Below, one piece after another: positions 17,107 through 25,605 of a stretch of 64,000 nt of DNA. Location of the stretch: NCBI RefSeq assembly GCF_041429785.1, contig NZ_CP163423.1, forward strand, positions 682,001 to 746,000, written 5' to 3'. Made by a program: the position numbers and the translations under genes. Numbering within the stretch: the stretch's first letter is position 1; every line of letters begins with the position of its first letter. Origin of the DNA: Fretibacter rubidus. GTDB taxonomy: Bacteria > Pseudomonadota > Alphaproteobacteria > Caulobacterales > Maricaulaceae. Under the pieces are notes generated by a model. The model had not been told where the DNA came from. It made no database searches and saw only the letters and a program-made list of their open reading frames with translations.

Positions 17107-17141
17107 GTGCGGGGCATCAAAAATAAAAATGGTGCGGTGAG
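17107..17141 (+). repeat. 35-bp direct repeat, copy 2
   Basis: Second copy of the repeat, 172 bases after copy 1, with a single C-to-T difference. The DNA between the copies is AT-rich, has no credible gene, and includes a weak hairpin (ACGCC / GGCGC followed by TTTTT). Confidence 0.75.
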
Positions 17142-17187
17142 TAATAGCGAGCTGACCGAGACCTCACGCTCCTGTCCCCATCCAGCC

Positions 17188-18582
17188 CTAACCCCCTAAT
17201 GCCGCCAGAAAGGCTTGTAGCTTGCCCATAGCGGGGAAGCTGTTGTCTTTAATGCGTGTCATGACCGCAATTTTATCTGTGTCTTCTGGCGCAATGGAGG
17301 CGACCATATCGGAAAAGCCGTCCAGGCGGTTGCCCCGCAACCACTTGCGCAGGGCTTTGTCCTGGCCCCAATTATATTGGTTCATCATAAAGGCGGCGGT
17401 AAAGCGCAGATAGTCAGTGTCGTGATTGGGCAGGGGCACAACACCGCAGAGGCGGTTCTTTTCAGTTTCATCGTCATAGGTGGCCTCAATATGGGCAATA
17501 AAGGCGGCCGAGAAGACGGGCTGATAAGAGCGCACCATTTGCGGCGTGATAACATGGCCGTCAAAAATAGGTTTGATTTCCATATTGCTGATTGCGCGCG
17601 CGGAGCAATCGACATGCACAGTGTTGGCTGTGGTCGCTATGGTGCCGTGCTCCAACGTGATTACGCGCTCTGTAATGGAGCTTACCCGACCCAAGCGAAT
17701 GATGTTATGCTTTACGCGGCGCAGGGCTGCCAGTTCGGCTTGAGAAATGGTGGCCCCGTGAAACATTTGGGGCCGTACATCGGTATCAATACGCACAAAA
17801 TATCCGCAGGCTTCTAAGCGGTCAAACATGTCAGGGACACTTTCAGCTTGCGCGATGGACTCCATCTGTGCGGCTTGGGCTTCCATCGTTTGGTGGAAAA
17901 ATGACGGGTCAGGTTGGGTGTTGGCGCGGTCAAGCAGCCAAGCATCGCGCGGCATAATCCAGCGAATATCATCGGGCGACACATCATTTTGCAGTAGCCA
18001 TAATACGGCATCAATGCCTGTCTTGCCTGTCCCAATGACAACAAATCCGTCTGGCGGTGTGTCTATAGTCGGTAAGTCATTGAGCGGCATAAACCGCACA
18101 TCAGGGGCCACATCAAAATTCGGTGTATGGGTCGACGGCACAGTTGTTTTCAAATGGGTCGCATCGACCATTTTTGTTACTGTGGCGTGATGGGTCTGGC
18201 CACTGACTGTGTTGATAAAATGACCGTCGCCTTGATAATCACACATCGGGAAATATTGCACGCGTCCGCTAGGGATAAATTGTTCGCGCATCACCGCATC
18301 AAAATAGGCGCTGATCTCCGCCCCAGTGGCAAGCTCTGATAGCCCCTTATTTAGCCCGTCAGTTTCCAAACGCCCTGTGCCTAATTCCCTTGAGCTGACC
18401 CCGTAATAGGCAGACGGTTGGTGCAGCGTCACAAAAGGATAGGCGACATTCCAATGCCCGCCGGGTTTGGCAAAGCGGTCAACGATGATCATCGTTGCAT
18501 CTGTTTCAGTTAAAAGAACATCGGCAAAAGCCATGCCGACGGCCCCAGACCCAACAATCAAATAATCAGCCGTATGTTTCAT
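17188..18582 (-). CDS. FAD/NAD(P)-binding oxidoreductase (flavin monooxygenase-like)
   Basis: Flavoprotein of 464 residues. The N-terminus has the FAD dinucleotide fold YLIVGSGAVGMAFADVLL (GxGxxG at about 11-16) followed by an acidic strand end (MIIVDRFAKPGGHW). A second fold, FVVIGTGKTGIDAV, lies near residue 190 and would bind NAD(P)H. The GGHW sequence recalls flavin-containing monooxygenases. The start at 18582 has GGGGAG nine bases upstream; an earlier ATG at 18606 is less likely. The substrate is unknown. No operon partner is visible. Confidence 0.82.
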   Translation of the reverse strand: MKHTADYLIVGSGAVGMAFADVLLTETDATMIIVDRFAKPGGHWNVAYPFVTLHQPSAYYGVSSRELGTGRLETDGLNKGLSELATGAEISAYFDAVMREQFIPSGRVQYFPMCDYQGDGHFINTVSGQTHHATVTKMVDATHLKTTVPSTHTPNFDVAPDVRFMPLNDLPTIDTPPDGFVVIGTGKTGIDAVLWLLQNDVSPDDIRWIMPRDAWLLDRANTQPDPSFFHQTMEAQAAQMESIAQAESVPDMFDRLEACGYFVRIDTDVRPQMFHGATISQAELAALRRVKHNIIRLGRVSSITERVITLEHGTIATTANTVHVDCSARAISNMEIKPIFDGHVITPQMVRSYQPVFSAAFIAHIEATYDDETEKNRLCGVVPLPNHDTDYLRFTAAFMMNQYNWGQDKALRKWLRGNRLDGFSDMVASIAPEDTDKIAVMTRIKDNSFPAMGKLQAFLAALGG

Positions 18583-18656
18583 TCTTGTGGTCTCCCCACC
18601 GCGCATTGTCTGTCAACGCAATGCAGATGGCAAGGCTGATTAATGTTGGTTTTCTT

Positions 18657-18681
18657 GGAACGATTGGCGCGCGCATCCATT
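18657..18681 (+). promoter_or_regulatory. Possible EcfG-type stress promoter
   Basis: GGAAC, 16 bases, then CATT, one base off the alphaproteobacterial general-stress consensus GGAAC-N16/17-CGTT. It lies about 76 bases before the DUF2383 gene, whose family is often stress-linked. Tentative. Confidence 0.25.
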
Positions 18682-18757
18682 AATTAAACATAGACAAGCC
18701 AACGCGGACTATCCCTTCGGATTTTAACCAGCGGGCCATAACCACAGGAGAAATTTT

Positions 18758-19198
18758 ATGTCCAATGACAACATTAAAGTTCTAAATAAAATCACCAAAA
18801 AGCTGATTGATACGCAGTATGGGTACAGCAAGGGTGCAGAAATCATTGAAGATGATCACGCGCTGAAAACAGAGTTATCACGCCGCGCCAATGCCCGTTC
18901 AAACTTCGTATCAGACTTCCAGTCAACCGTACGTATGATGGGTCAAGAGCCCGAAACAGACGGCACAATGACAGGCCGAATCCATGAAGGCTTTACAAAG
19001 TTCAGCGCTCTATTCCGTGATGATAAGAAAGCTGCCCTATCGGCAATTGATGACGCCGAAGAAATGCTAGCCGATGAGGTGAAAGATGCGATGGATGATA
19101 AAGATATCACACCGCAAGTGCGTCAAAAGCTTATGCAGGTCTACACCGCCGCCAAAGAAGGCGAGCGCTTTGCAGACCGTCTGGAAGACGCCGCATAA
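18758..19198 (+). CDS. PA2169/DUF2383 family four-helix-bundle protein
   Basis: Small soluble protein of 146 residues, almost fully helical, with no signal peptide. The pattern VLNKITKKLIDTQYGYSKGAEI, then AEEMLADEVKDAMDD, matches the DUF2383/PA2169 ferritin-like bundle family. Metal ligands are not obvious, and the family role is unclear, though it is often seen with stress genes. AGGAGA precedes the start. It is monocistronic with a good terminator after it. Confidence 0.82.
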   Translation: MSNDNIKVLNKITKKLIDTQYGYSKGAEIIEDDHALKTELSRRANARSNFVSDFQSTVRMMGQEPETDGTMTGRIHEGFTKFSALFRDDKKAALSAIDDAEEMLADEVKDAMDDKDITPQVRQKLMQVYTAAKEGERFADRLEDAA

Positions 19199-19234
19199 AG
19201 ATAAACTCATAGTCGCTTAACACTATGACAGTAG

Positions 19235-19269
19235 CCGACCACCCATTCATTTGGGTTGGTCGGTTTTTT
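19235..19269 (+). terminator. Rho-independent terminator after the DUF2383 gene
   Basis: CCGACCACCC and GGGTTGGTCGG form a stem with one bulge around an 8-base loop, followed by TTTTTT. Confidence 0.85.
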
Positions 19270-19299
19270 ATAGGTGAAGCCGTTTTCTGCGGGGATTGA

Positions 19300-20370
19300 C
19301 TATCCCACTTGACCACGGTGGCGTAATTTGTGGTCCGCTAAGACCAGTGCCATCATGGCTTCCGCGACGGGCACGCCGCGGATACCAACGCAGGGGTCGT
19401 GGCGGCCTTTGGTGCGCACATCAATTTCATGACCGTCCGCATCAATGGATGGGACAGGGGTGAGCATGGAGGATGTCGGTTTAATCGCGAGCCGCACGAC
19501 AATGTCATCACCATTGCTAATCCCGCCGAGAATGCCGCCGGCGTGATTGGACTGGAACTCTGGCGCGCCGTTTTTCATGCGAATGGCGTCTGCGTTCTGC
19601 GGCCCCGTATAGCCGCCTGTTGCCATGCCGTCGCCAATCTCAACCGCTTTGGCGGCGTTGATGCTCATCATGGCAGACGCCAAATCAGCGTCGAGTTTGC
19701 CGTAAACAGGTGCCCCCCAACCAGCAGGAACGCCAGACGCGCGCACTTCCAGGATCGCCCCGACAGAGCTACCGTCTTTGCGAATGGAGTCTAAATATTC
19801 TTCCCACGCTTTCGCCGCCACAGGGTCAGGGCACCAGAACGGATTGTCGCGCACCGTGCTCCAATCGGCGCGCGCGCGGTCAATTGTCTCCGTGCCGATT
19901 TGTACTACGCCGCCTGTGATTTTTATGCTGTCGCCTAGCACTTTGCGCGCCACAGCCGCCGCGGCCACACGGCTTGCCGTTTCGCGGGCCGAGCTGCGTC
20001 CGCCGCCGCGGTAATCGCGGATGCCGTATTTGGCGTCATAGGTGAAATCGGCATGGCCGGGACGGTAACGCGTTTTAATCTCTGAATAGTCTTTGGACCG
20101 CTGGTCGGTGTTTTCAATCATGAGGCTGATGGGAGTGCCTGTGGTCTTGCCTTCAAACACGCCAGATAGGATTTTAACTGCGTCTGGCTCTTTGCGCTGG
20201 GTCACGAAGCGCGATGTGCCGGGTTTACGCTCATCAAGAAAGCGCTGAATGAAAGCTTCATTTATGTCAATATTAGGGGGGCAACCATCGACGACACAGC
20301 CAATCGCTGGGCCGTGGCTTTCGCCCCATGTGGTGAAGCGAAATAAATGTCCAAAGCTGTTATGGCTCAT
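19300..20370 (-). CDS. aroC: Chorismate synthase
   Basis: Last enzyme of the shikimate pathway; it converts 5-enolpyruvylshikimate 3-phosphate to chorismate with reduced FMN. It has 356 residues, the usual size. Signatures are [20 protein letters not shown] at residues 10-29, [20 protein letters not shown] with RSSARETA near 105-140, and the C-terminal [18 protein letters not shown] purine/pyrimidine-plain leader precedes it. The downstream neighbour on the other strand is convergent and separated by a terminator. Confidence 0.97.
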   Translation of the reverse strand: MSHNSFGHLFRFTTWGESHGPAIGCVVDGCPPNIDINEAFIQRFLDERKPGTSRFVTQRKEPDAVKILSGVFEGKTTGTPISLMIENTDQRSKDYSEIKTRYRPGHADFTYDAKYGIRDYRGGGRSSARETASRVAAAAVARKVLGDSIKITGGVVQIGTETIDRARADWSTVRDNPFWCPDPVAAKAWEEYLDSIRKDGSSVGAILEVRASGVPAGWGAPVYGKLDADLASAMMSINAAKAVEIGDGMATGGYTGPQNADAIRMKNGAPEFQSNHAGGILGGISNGDDIVVRLAIKPTSSMLTPVPSIDADGHEIDVRTKGRHDPCVGIRGVPVAEAMMALVLADHKLRHRGQVG

Positions 20371-20450
20371 AGTGGCGTCCTTAATTAGCCCGTGTTTAGC
20401 GGGGTAGGGCGCTTATGACTAGGCTAAAAGGGTTGGTTTTGACGGGCTAG

Positions 20451-20494
20451 ACTGCGTGAACCTAAACTGCGCGAGCCTAAACTGCGCGAGAGCG
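20451..20494. repeat. 15-bp tandem repeat at the end of the J-domain gene
   Basis: The unit ACTGCGYGARCCTAA occurs at 20451 and 20466, with a third copy, broken off after 13 bases, at 20481. Since 15 is a multiple of three, each unit holds the same in-frame TAG read on the minus strand, so duplication gives extra stop codons behind the real one at 20477. Confidence 0.8.
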
Positions 20495-20692
20495 CGCTGG
20501 CACGCGGTAGGCTTGCGGTGCTGGTGGGATAAGGGTCTCGAAAGCTGTCTTAGCCGCTAAAAACGCGCGCACATCCCCATAGGGGCTATCGGGGTGGAAA
20601 AACTTGGCTTTTTTGCGCCATGCCGCGCGGACTTCGGCCTCGCGCGCACTCATTGACAATCCCAAAGTCATTAAAGCATCTTGTCGTGTCAT
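20477..20692 (-). CDS. Minimal J-domain (DnaJ-like) protein
   Basis: Protein of 71 residues that is essentially one J domain. The first helix is DALMTLGLSMSAREAEVRAAW, helix II holds RKKAKFF, the HPD motif is at 33-35 and helix III runs through DVRAFLAAKTAFETL. HPD stimulates Hsp70 ATPase activity, so it probably recruits DnaK to an unknown client. No Gly/Phe or zinc region exists. The stop lies inside a 15-bp tandem repeat. It is downstream of nothing obvious on its strand. Confidence 0.78.
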   Translation of the reverse strand: MTRQDALMTLGLSMSAREAEVRAAWRKKAKFFHPDSPYGDVRAFLAAKTAFETLIPPAPQAYRVPARSRAV

Positions 20693-20858
20693 GAAACAAT
20701 CCTAAATCAGTTGGGTTGCGCCCCCAATTCTTTCTTCTTTATGCGGCTGTAACTTAGCGCTTAACTTGACGCTATTAAGGGTCTATAAAGGTTAATAAGG
20801 TGCTGAAAAATATAGTTAATTTTTCACTTACGATAAAAATAGTCATAAAAGAGGTCAT

Positions 20859-21527
20859 ATGCCCCCATCCGTTATTCCCCCGACGCCGACTGACAGCGAC
20901 TACGCAGCGCGCAAACGCGACTATGTCGACCATCCGATGTTCATGAGTGATGATCCCATTGATTTGTTTGAGCAATGGTTGTCAGAGGCCGGTGAGACAG
21001 AGCCAAATGACCCCAACGCTATGACTGTTGCGACTGTGGATCCATACGGCCTGCCCGATGCCCGTATTTTGCTTCTAAAAGGCGTCGATGCAAAGGGCTT
21101 TGTTTTTTTCACCAATGATAATTCTGACAAAGGCGAGCAGCTAAAGACGGGCAAGAAGGCTGCCCTCTGTTTTCACTGGAAAACCAAAAAACGCCAAGTA
21201 CGTGTACGCGGCCCCGTGGCACAAGTGTCTAAGAAAGAATCAGATGATTATTTTGCGTCTCGTGCGCGCGGTTCCCAAATCGGGGCGTGGGCGTCAGATC
21301 AATCAAGTGTTATTAGTTCCCGCGAAGTTCTGCTGGATCAAATCGAAGCTGTGGAAACGCGCTTTGATGGGCGGTCTATTGTGCGACCCCCGCATTGGAA
21401 CGGTTGGCGTGTGAAACCGCTATCTATAGAGTTTTGGGAGGACGGTGCGTTTCGCCTGCATGACCGCCGCCGTTTCCACCGAGCCCGTATTGGGGCGCGG
21501 TGGCAATCAGAGCGCTTAAGCCCATAG
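20859..21527 (+). CDS. pdxH: Pyridoxamine 5'-phosphate oxidase
   Basis: FMN oxidase that makes pyridoxal 5'-phosphate from the pyridoxine or pyridoxamine phosphates. It has 222 residues. AMTVATVDPYGLPDARILLLKG is the FMN and substrate strand pair, with FVFFTNDNSDKGEQL, RQVRVRGPVAQ-like RGPV, and the C-terminal HDRRRFHRARIG ending in RLSP. GAGG stands before the ATG. It leads two genes for membrane proteins with short gaps (10 and 21 bases), so they may share a transcript. Confidence 0.95.
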   Translation: MPPSVIPPTPTDSDYAARKRDYVDHPMFMSDDPIDLFEQWLSEAGETEPNDPNAMTVATVDPYGLPDARILLLKGVDAKGFVFFTNDNSDKGEQLKTGKKAALCFHWKTKKRQVRVRGPVAQVSKKESDDYFASRARGSQIGAWASDQSSVISSREVLLDQIEAVETRFDGRSIVRPPHWNGWRVKPLSIEFWEDGAFRLHDRRRFHRARIGARWQSERLSP

Positions 21528-21537
21528 GCGATATGTA

Positions 21538-21978
21538 ATGGAATTTATCTTCTTCGCGGTTGTTGCTTTCATTATTTTTTCCGTTGTGTCGGAATCAAAT
21601 AAGAAAAAGAAAACCCAAACCGCAGCGCGAAAGCGGCGCCCGACACAGACGAAAGACTGGCGAGAAGCTTATGATCCTGAAAATTCGCAGTCTGTTTTTG
21701 CCCGCCAGACAAATTCATCTAAAAGCGCAGGGTCAAATTTTAAGATAAATGCCAGCCGTGTTGCTAATACGACGACAACGGTGACACGCAAAACGTCCCG
21801 CGCTGCGGTTGCACCGCGCAAATTACGCTTTGGCGAAAAGGCTGTTGTGCAGGATAAAAATCGAACGCGCGCGCGTGGGTTTAGTCGCGGACGCACGCGG
21901 GTCTTGCTGGACGGCAAGCGTGTTTTTGTGCTTGTGGCCATCGCCTTCCTTGTGGTCTATATTATGGGTCAAAGCTAA
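21538..21978 (+). CDS. Hypothetical two-anchor membrane protein
   Basis: Not recognised. It has 146 residues with a hydrophobic segment at 2-17 (EFIFFAVVAFIIFSVV) and another at the C-terminus (FVLVAIAFLVVYIMG). The loop between them is strongly basic and low in structure (KKKKTQTAARKRR, RTRARGFSRGRTR), with positive charges flanking both anchors, so it is probably cytoplasmic and could touch nucleic acid or lipid heads. It sits between pdxH and a DUF1499 gene in the same direction. Confidence 0.65.
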   Translation: MEFIFFAVVAFIIFSVVSESNKKKKTQTAARKRRPTQTKDWREAYDPENSQSVFARQTNSSKSAGSNFKINASRVANTTTTVTRKTSRAAVAPRKLRFGEKAVVQDKNRTRARGFSRGRTRVLLDGKRVFVLVAIAFLVVYIMGQS

Positions 21979-21999
21979 CTGTCTTGAAAAGAGATTATT

Positions 22000-22827
22000 A
22001 TGACAACTGTCATCGAAGTGCCAAAAAAAGAAAGTAGCCCTAAGGTCAAAAAGGCCCGCGATTGGGTTCACCGGATCACGCTTGTTATGGCCGTCTTTCT
22101 GCCAGTCTTTTTCATGGTTGCGGCGCTAGGGTCAAAATTCGGCCTTTGGTCATGGATGACGGGGCTGGGATTAAGTCGTGGCTTGGGCATGAAGTTGATC
22201 ATTGCGACACTTGGCTTGGGCGTGATTTCAGTGGTGTTATACCTGTTTGTTAAACCCCGCAAAGGATGGTGGATTGCGGCCTTGGCCGTGGCAATGGCCT
22301 TGGGCTTTATCGTTAAGGGGGCCTCTGTCAAAAATACTGCCGACAGCTTACCGTTCATTCACGACGTCACGACGGATACGCAAAACCCGCCAACGTTTTC
22401 TGAAATTATCATTCAGCAACGCGCCAAAGTCAAAGGCGTCAATACGCTGGATTATATCGGCAAAACTGCACCAGCGGGAGATGATCGCAAAAGCAAAGAA
22501 CTTGTCTCTGTGCTGCAAGCCAAAGCCTATCCTACGATACGTCCATTAGTGGTGTCTGATAGCCCTGATGTGGCGTTTGGTGAGGCCTTAGCCCGCGTTA
22601 AGTCTATGGGGTGGGACATTGCCTATTCCGACCCTGCAAAAGGCCAGATTGACGCGACGGCAACAACATTCTGGTATGGATTTAAAGACGACGTCACTGT
22701 GCGCATTAAGCCGTCAGAGGGCGGTGGGTCATTGATTGATGTGCGTTCTGTGTCGCGCGTTGGTGGGTCTGATTTGGGCGCTAATGCCGCCCGCGTTGAA
22801 GCGTTTTTGAAAAAAATGAGCGAGTAG
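22000..22827 (+). CDS. DUF1499 domain membrane protein
   Basis: Protein of 275 residues. Three membrane segments are in the first 115 residues (around 28-48, 60-85 and 90-108). The rest is a DUF1499 domain, recognised from YPTIRPLVVSDSPDVAFGEAL, MGWDIAYSDPAKGQIDATATT, FWYGFKDDVTVRI and IDVRSVSRVGGSDLGANA. The function is unknown; the domain faces one side of the inner membrane. It ends 17 bases from a convergent MBL gene. Confidence 0.82.
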   Translation: MTTVIEVPKKESSPKVKKARDWVHRITLVMAVFLPVFFMVAALGSKFGLWSWMTGLGLSRGLGMKLIIATLGLGVISVVLYLFVKPRKGWWIAALAVAMALGFIVKGASVKNTADSLPFIHDVTTDTQNPPTFSEIIIQQRAKVKGVNTLDYIGKTAPAGDDRKSKELVSVLQAKAYPTIRPLVVSDSPDVAFGEALARVKSMGWDIAYSDPAKGQIDATATTFWYGFKDDVTVRIKPSEGGGSLIDVRSVSRVGGSDLGANAARVEAFLKKMSE

Positions 22828-22844
22828 GCGAAGTCTTAATAAAG

Positions 22845-23744
22845 TTACGCCGCTAGCGTGTAATGCGCTTTTAGGCCTGCGCCGCCGTCGGTTTTAACAC
22901 GGCCTGTTTCCGTCATATGGATTAAATGTGCCAGCACACTATGGGCGGCGGCAGGATGCAGGCGTTTATCCACGTCTTTGTAAATCTGCGCGACCATGTC
23001 CGAGATACTGTGCAGGCCAGCACTAATCGCGGCCAAGATTTGCTCTTCGCGTTTATGGCGGTGATTTATATATTCGCGCACGAAAACCTCTGGCTCTTCA
23101 ATTGCTGGGCCGTGTGTAGGCCAGATACGCGTAAAATCACGGTCAAGAATGCGGTTCAGACTATCCAGATAATCACCCATATGACCATCAGGCGGGCTGA
23201 CGACACTGGTGGACCATCCCATAATGTGGTCCCCTGAAAATAAGATGTTTTCTTCATGCAGTGCATAACACAGATGATTAGATGTGTGACCGGGTGTATG
23301 AATGGCCTCGACCGTCCAGCCGTCGCCTTTGATAATATCGCCGCAGCGCAGTTCCTCGTCGGGTTGAAAGGTCAGGTCATCACCCGCTTCTAGCCGGATT
23401 TCACCGCCGACAGGCGTGCGCGCTTGTAGGCCGTAACCGTAAACACGGCAGCCATGCTGAGTGGCCAAGGGCTTAGCCAGCGGGGAATGATCGATGTGGT
23501 GATGGGTCACAAGGACATGGGTCACTGTGCGGCCCTCTAAGGCTTTATCAATTGCGGCCATATGGGCCTCTGTCGTCGGACCGGGGTCTATGACAGCGAC
23601 GTTTTTACCGCCAATGATGTAAACGCCTGTTCCTGTGTAGGTAAAGGGCCCGGGATTATCCGCGATAACGCGCTGCACATTGGGCGATATCTGCACGCAT
23701 GTGCCGTATTCAAAATCAAAGTCTCTGACAAAAGGAATAGCCAC
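22845..23744 (-). CDS. MBL-fold metallo-hydrolase (LACTB2-like)
   Basis: Zinc hydrolase of 299 residues with the ligand motif H81-x-H83-x-D85-H86 in THHHIDHSPLA, then HTPGHTSNH and FSGDHIMGW carrying later ligands. A C-terminal winged helix (LAHLIHMTETGRVKTDG) is as in LACTB2, an RNA nuclease, and in related thioesterases. The substrate is unknown. It starts three bases after the stop of the upstream ATP-grasp-like gene, so the pair are almost surely one transcript. Confidence 0.88.
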   Translation of the reverse strand: MAIPFVRDFDFEYGTCVQISPNVQRVIADNPGPFTYTGTGVYIIGGKNVAVIDPGPTTEAHMAAIDKALEGRTVTHVLVTHHHIDHSPLAKPLATQHGCRVYGYGLQARTPVGGEIRLEAGDDLTFQPDEELRCGDIIKGDGWTVEAIHTPGHTSNHLCYALHEENILFSGDHIMGWSTSVVSPPDGHMGDYLDSLNRILDRDFTRIWPTHGPAIEEPEVFVREYINHRHKREEQILAAISAGLHSISDMVAQIYKDVDKRLHPAAAHSVLAHLIHMTETGRVKTDGGAGLKAHYTLAA

Positions 23745-23746
23745 GT

Positions 23747-24697
23747 TTAAGTCTGTTCTTTCACTATTGGGGCTGCCATCTCGGCGCTATGTGTTTTGCC
23801 TTTGATAAAATCAGCCAGTGCCGCGCCCATTAGGCGGGTCGAGCGAAGTTTATGTGCCAGCGGTAATGCCAAAGGAGGCCCCATATCGGTCTTATTCACG
23901 TCGACAATAAAGATTTTTCCCGACTCGTTATCGCGTAATATATCAAGACCGCCCCAATCTAAACCCATGGCTGCGCAAAATTGGCTTATTTTCAAGCGTT
24001 CATCCGCGTCAAAATGCGCATCAGGCGTTGAAAGGGTCACAGTCGCGTTCATATTATCAAAGCGGCGCGCGTAAGGGCGGCGTTTGATATAAACCAGTGG
24101 AATGGTGCCGCCCACGGTTGGGCACCGCAAATCTGCGACGTCATCACCATCAGAATTATCCACAACCCTCTGGTAAACAGCCCCAGCGAGTGGGGTTTCT
24201 ATCGGGCCTCGCACAATTTGCCCGTCGTGCACACCGTTGGCTTCGCCCTTTTGCACCATTGGCCCTTTATGGGTGAGGGGGTCAACAGTGAGCGCATAGC
24301 CAAATATGCGCTCAAATATAGTCGCGACGTGGGATTTTGAGATATCTGTGCAGCCAAAGTTCAGAGTAGGCTTTGTTTGGTCCAGCAAGACAGGCGGGTC
24401 GCTATAAGTGCTATCGTCAAAATAAACAACGGCGTCAGCGTCGTCTAAATCGGGGGTCAGTCGTCCGCCGCCCGCTTTAATAGCGGCCCAAAGTAGATAC
24501 CACGGACGTGGCGCGTGGGGCAGAGCGGCGATGGTGAAGTCTGGCGTGCTTTTACCGCGCAGCTTTTCTGCGATTACAACGGGCAGGCCGCGCATAACAT
24601 CGCGCGCCATATTGCTGTTAAAGCGAATATTGGCCCCTGTTTCCTTGACGGTAATACCCCGCCAAGACCAGTTAAAATCATTCCACCATGCGCTCAT
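23747..24697 (-). CDS. Hypothetical protein, ATP-grasp-like C-terminal half
   Basis: Not assigned to a named family. It has 316 residues and is cytoplasmic. The pattern of the second half suggests an ATP-grasp ligase: a basic segment near 140-165 (THKGPMVQKGEANGVHDG), strands with VGGTIPLVYIKRRPYARRF, then GLDWGGLDILRDNESGKIF and VDVNKTDMGPP, which resembles the metal-binding D...EVN end motif. The first half has no clear match. It is coupled to the MBL gene, suggesting that product or substrate is handed between a ligase and a hydrolase. Confidence 0.55.
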   Translation of the reverse strand: MSAWWNDFNWSWRGITVKETGANIRFNSNMARDVMRGLPVVIAEKLRGKSTPDFTIAALPHAPRPWYLLWAAIKAGGGRLTPDLDDADAVVYFDDSTYSDPPVLLDQTKPTLNFGCTDISKSHVATIFERIFGYALTVDPLTHKGPMVQKGEANGVHDGQIVRGPIETPLAGAVYQRVVDNSDGDDVADLRCPTVGGTIPLVYIKRRPYARRFDNMNATVTLSTPDAHFDADERLKISQFCAAMGLDWGGLDILRDNESGKIFIVDVNKTDMGPPLALPLAHKLRSTRLMGAALADFIKGKTHSAEMAAPIVKEQT

Positions 24698-24804
24698 TAT
24701 TAAACCAGACCTGTTTTACGGCTATTCGCGACGTCCTAATATAGTGTTTTGCTCGCTTGGCATATGACGATTGCGTGACGGCGTTGTGTTTGCTTGGGCG
24801 TATA

Positions 24805-25341
24805 TTACTCTATTCTACGCACACCCAAGCCTCGAACGCGCTCTTTGCCATTAGACAAGCTTAGCCGGTAACTGCCCATAGATGCGGCGTTGATGCGGGC
24901 TGTTAAGTCACCTTTGGGGATATAGTTCAGCCGGCCATTAACGCCGCGCCAAATTTGGCCATTTTCCATCGTGATAACAATGCCGTCGCGCCCTTTAGAC
25001 ACAGAGCGGACTTTCAGCTCGACGATGTCGTCTTTCTCGCCGTCCCCGCCAAATTTCGGCAGGCCAAGCTTGGGCAGTGATGGCAATGAAAAGCCGAACG
25101 CCTCGCGCCGTATCTCTTTGGCAGCCACAGCATCAATGGCGACAATCTCCTGATTGGCCTCTTTTTGCTCTAGCACCCCCACAGCCGAATCATAACAGGC
25201 GAGCCTAGCCATGGGGTCAGTTTCAGATTTGCATGAATAGATTTTTGCCAGCGGGCTGCTAGCTGTCTGCGCAGCCGCATGAGGCACACTCATCAGGCCG
25301 ACTAAGGCAGCACAGACGTATAGGGGCATAAATTTTGACAT
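24805..25341 (-). CDS. Exported hypothetical protein
   Basis: Secreted protein of 178 residues with a signal peptide (1-24, ending AAA-Q). KIYSCKSETDPMARLACYDSAVG contains a Cys pair and the LACYD pattern of many small exported proteobacterial proteins. The C-terminal half, from VELKVRSVSKGRDGIVITMENGQ, looks like a small beta-barrel (GQIWRGVNG). The function is unknown. It stands alone, 108 bases after the start of the ATP-grasp-like gene. Confidence 0.68.
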   Translation of the reverse strand: MSKFMPLYVCAALVGLMSVPHAAAQTASSPLAKIYSCKSETDPMARLACYDSAVGVLEQKEANQEIVAIDAVAAKEIRREAFGFSLPSLPKLGLPKFGGDGEKDDIVELKVRSVSKGRDGIVITMENGQIWRGVNGRLNYIPKGDLTARINAASMGSYRLSLSNGKERVRGLGVRRIE

Positions 25342-25605
25342 AGGCGTCTCACTTTCATCCTATTTGTGCCTGAAATCGCGTCAGAGATAAAGAGGGCACA
25401 GAAAAGCCGCAATCTGTGTATTTTTGCAACATGTTGATAAAAATGTTGGAGCATTACGTTTTATCCACAAAACCGTCTTGAGTTTGAAGACGCAAGCCGC
25501 TAGTGAGTTTGAGATTCTATGCGCCCCAAATGCGCCTAGGCACGGGATGGCTGCAATGTGCAGTCTGAACACAAACCAAGATAAACCAGTTCGAAGGGGT
25601 TTTAA

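Noticed and set aside
16826-17140. Open frame starting inside tRNA-Leu and running through both 35-bp repeats
   Set aside because: It covers the tRNA itself, has no ribosome site, and its residues follow the repeats and terminator. Frames like this over tRNA-Leu are a known annotation error.
16935-17141. CRISPR array or tRNA attachment-site pair
   Set aside because: Only two copies with a 137-base gap, and the unit does not match the tRNA 3' end.
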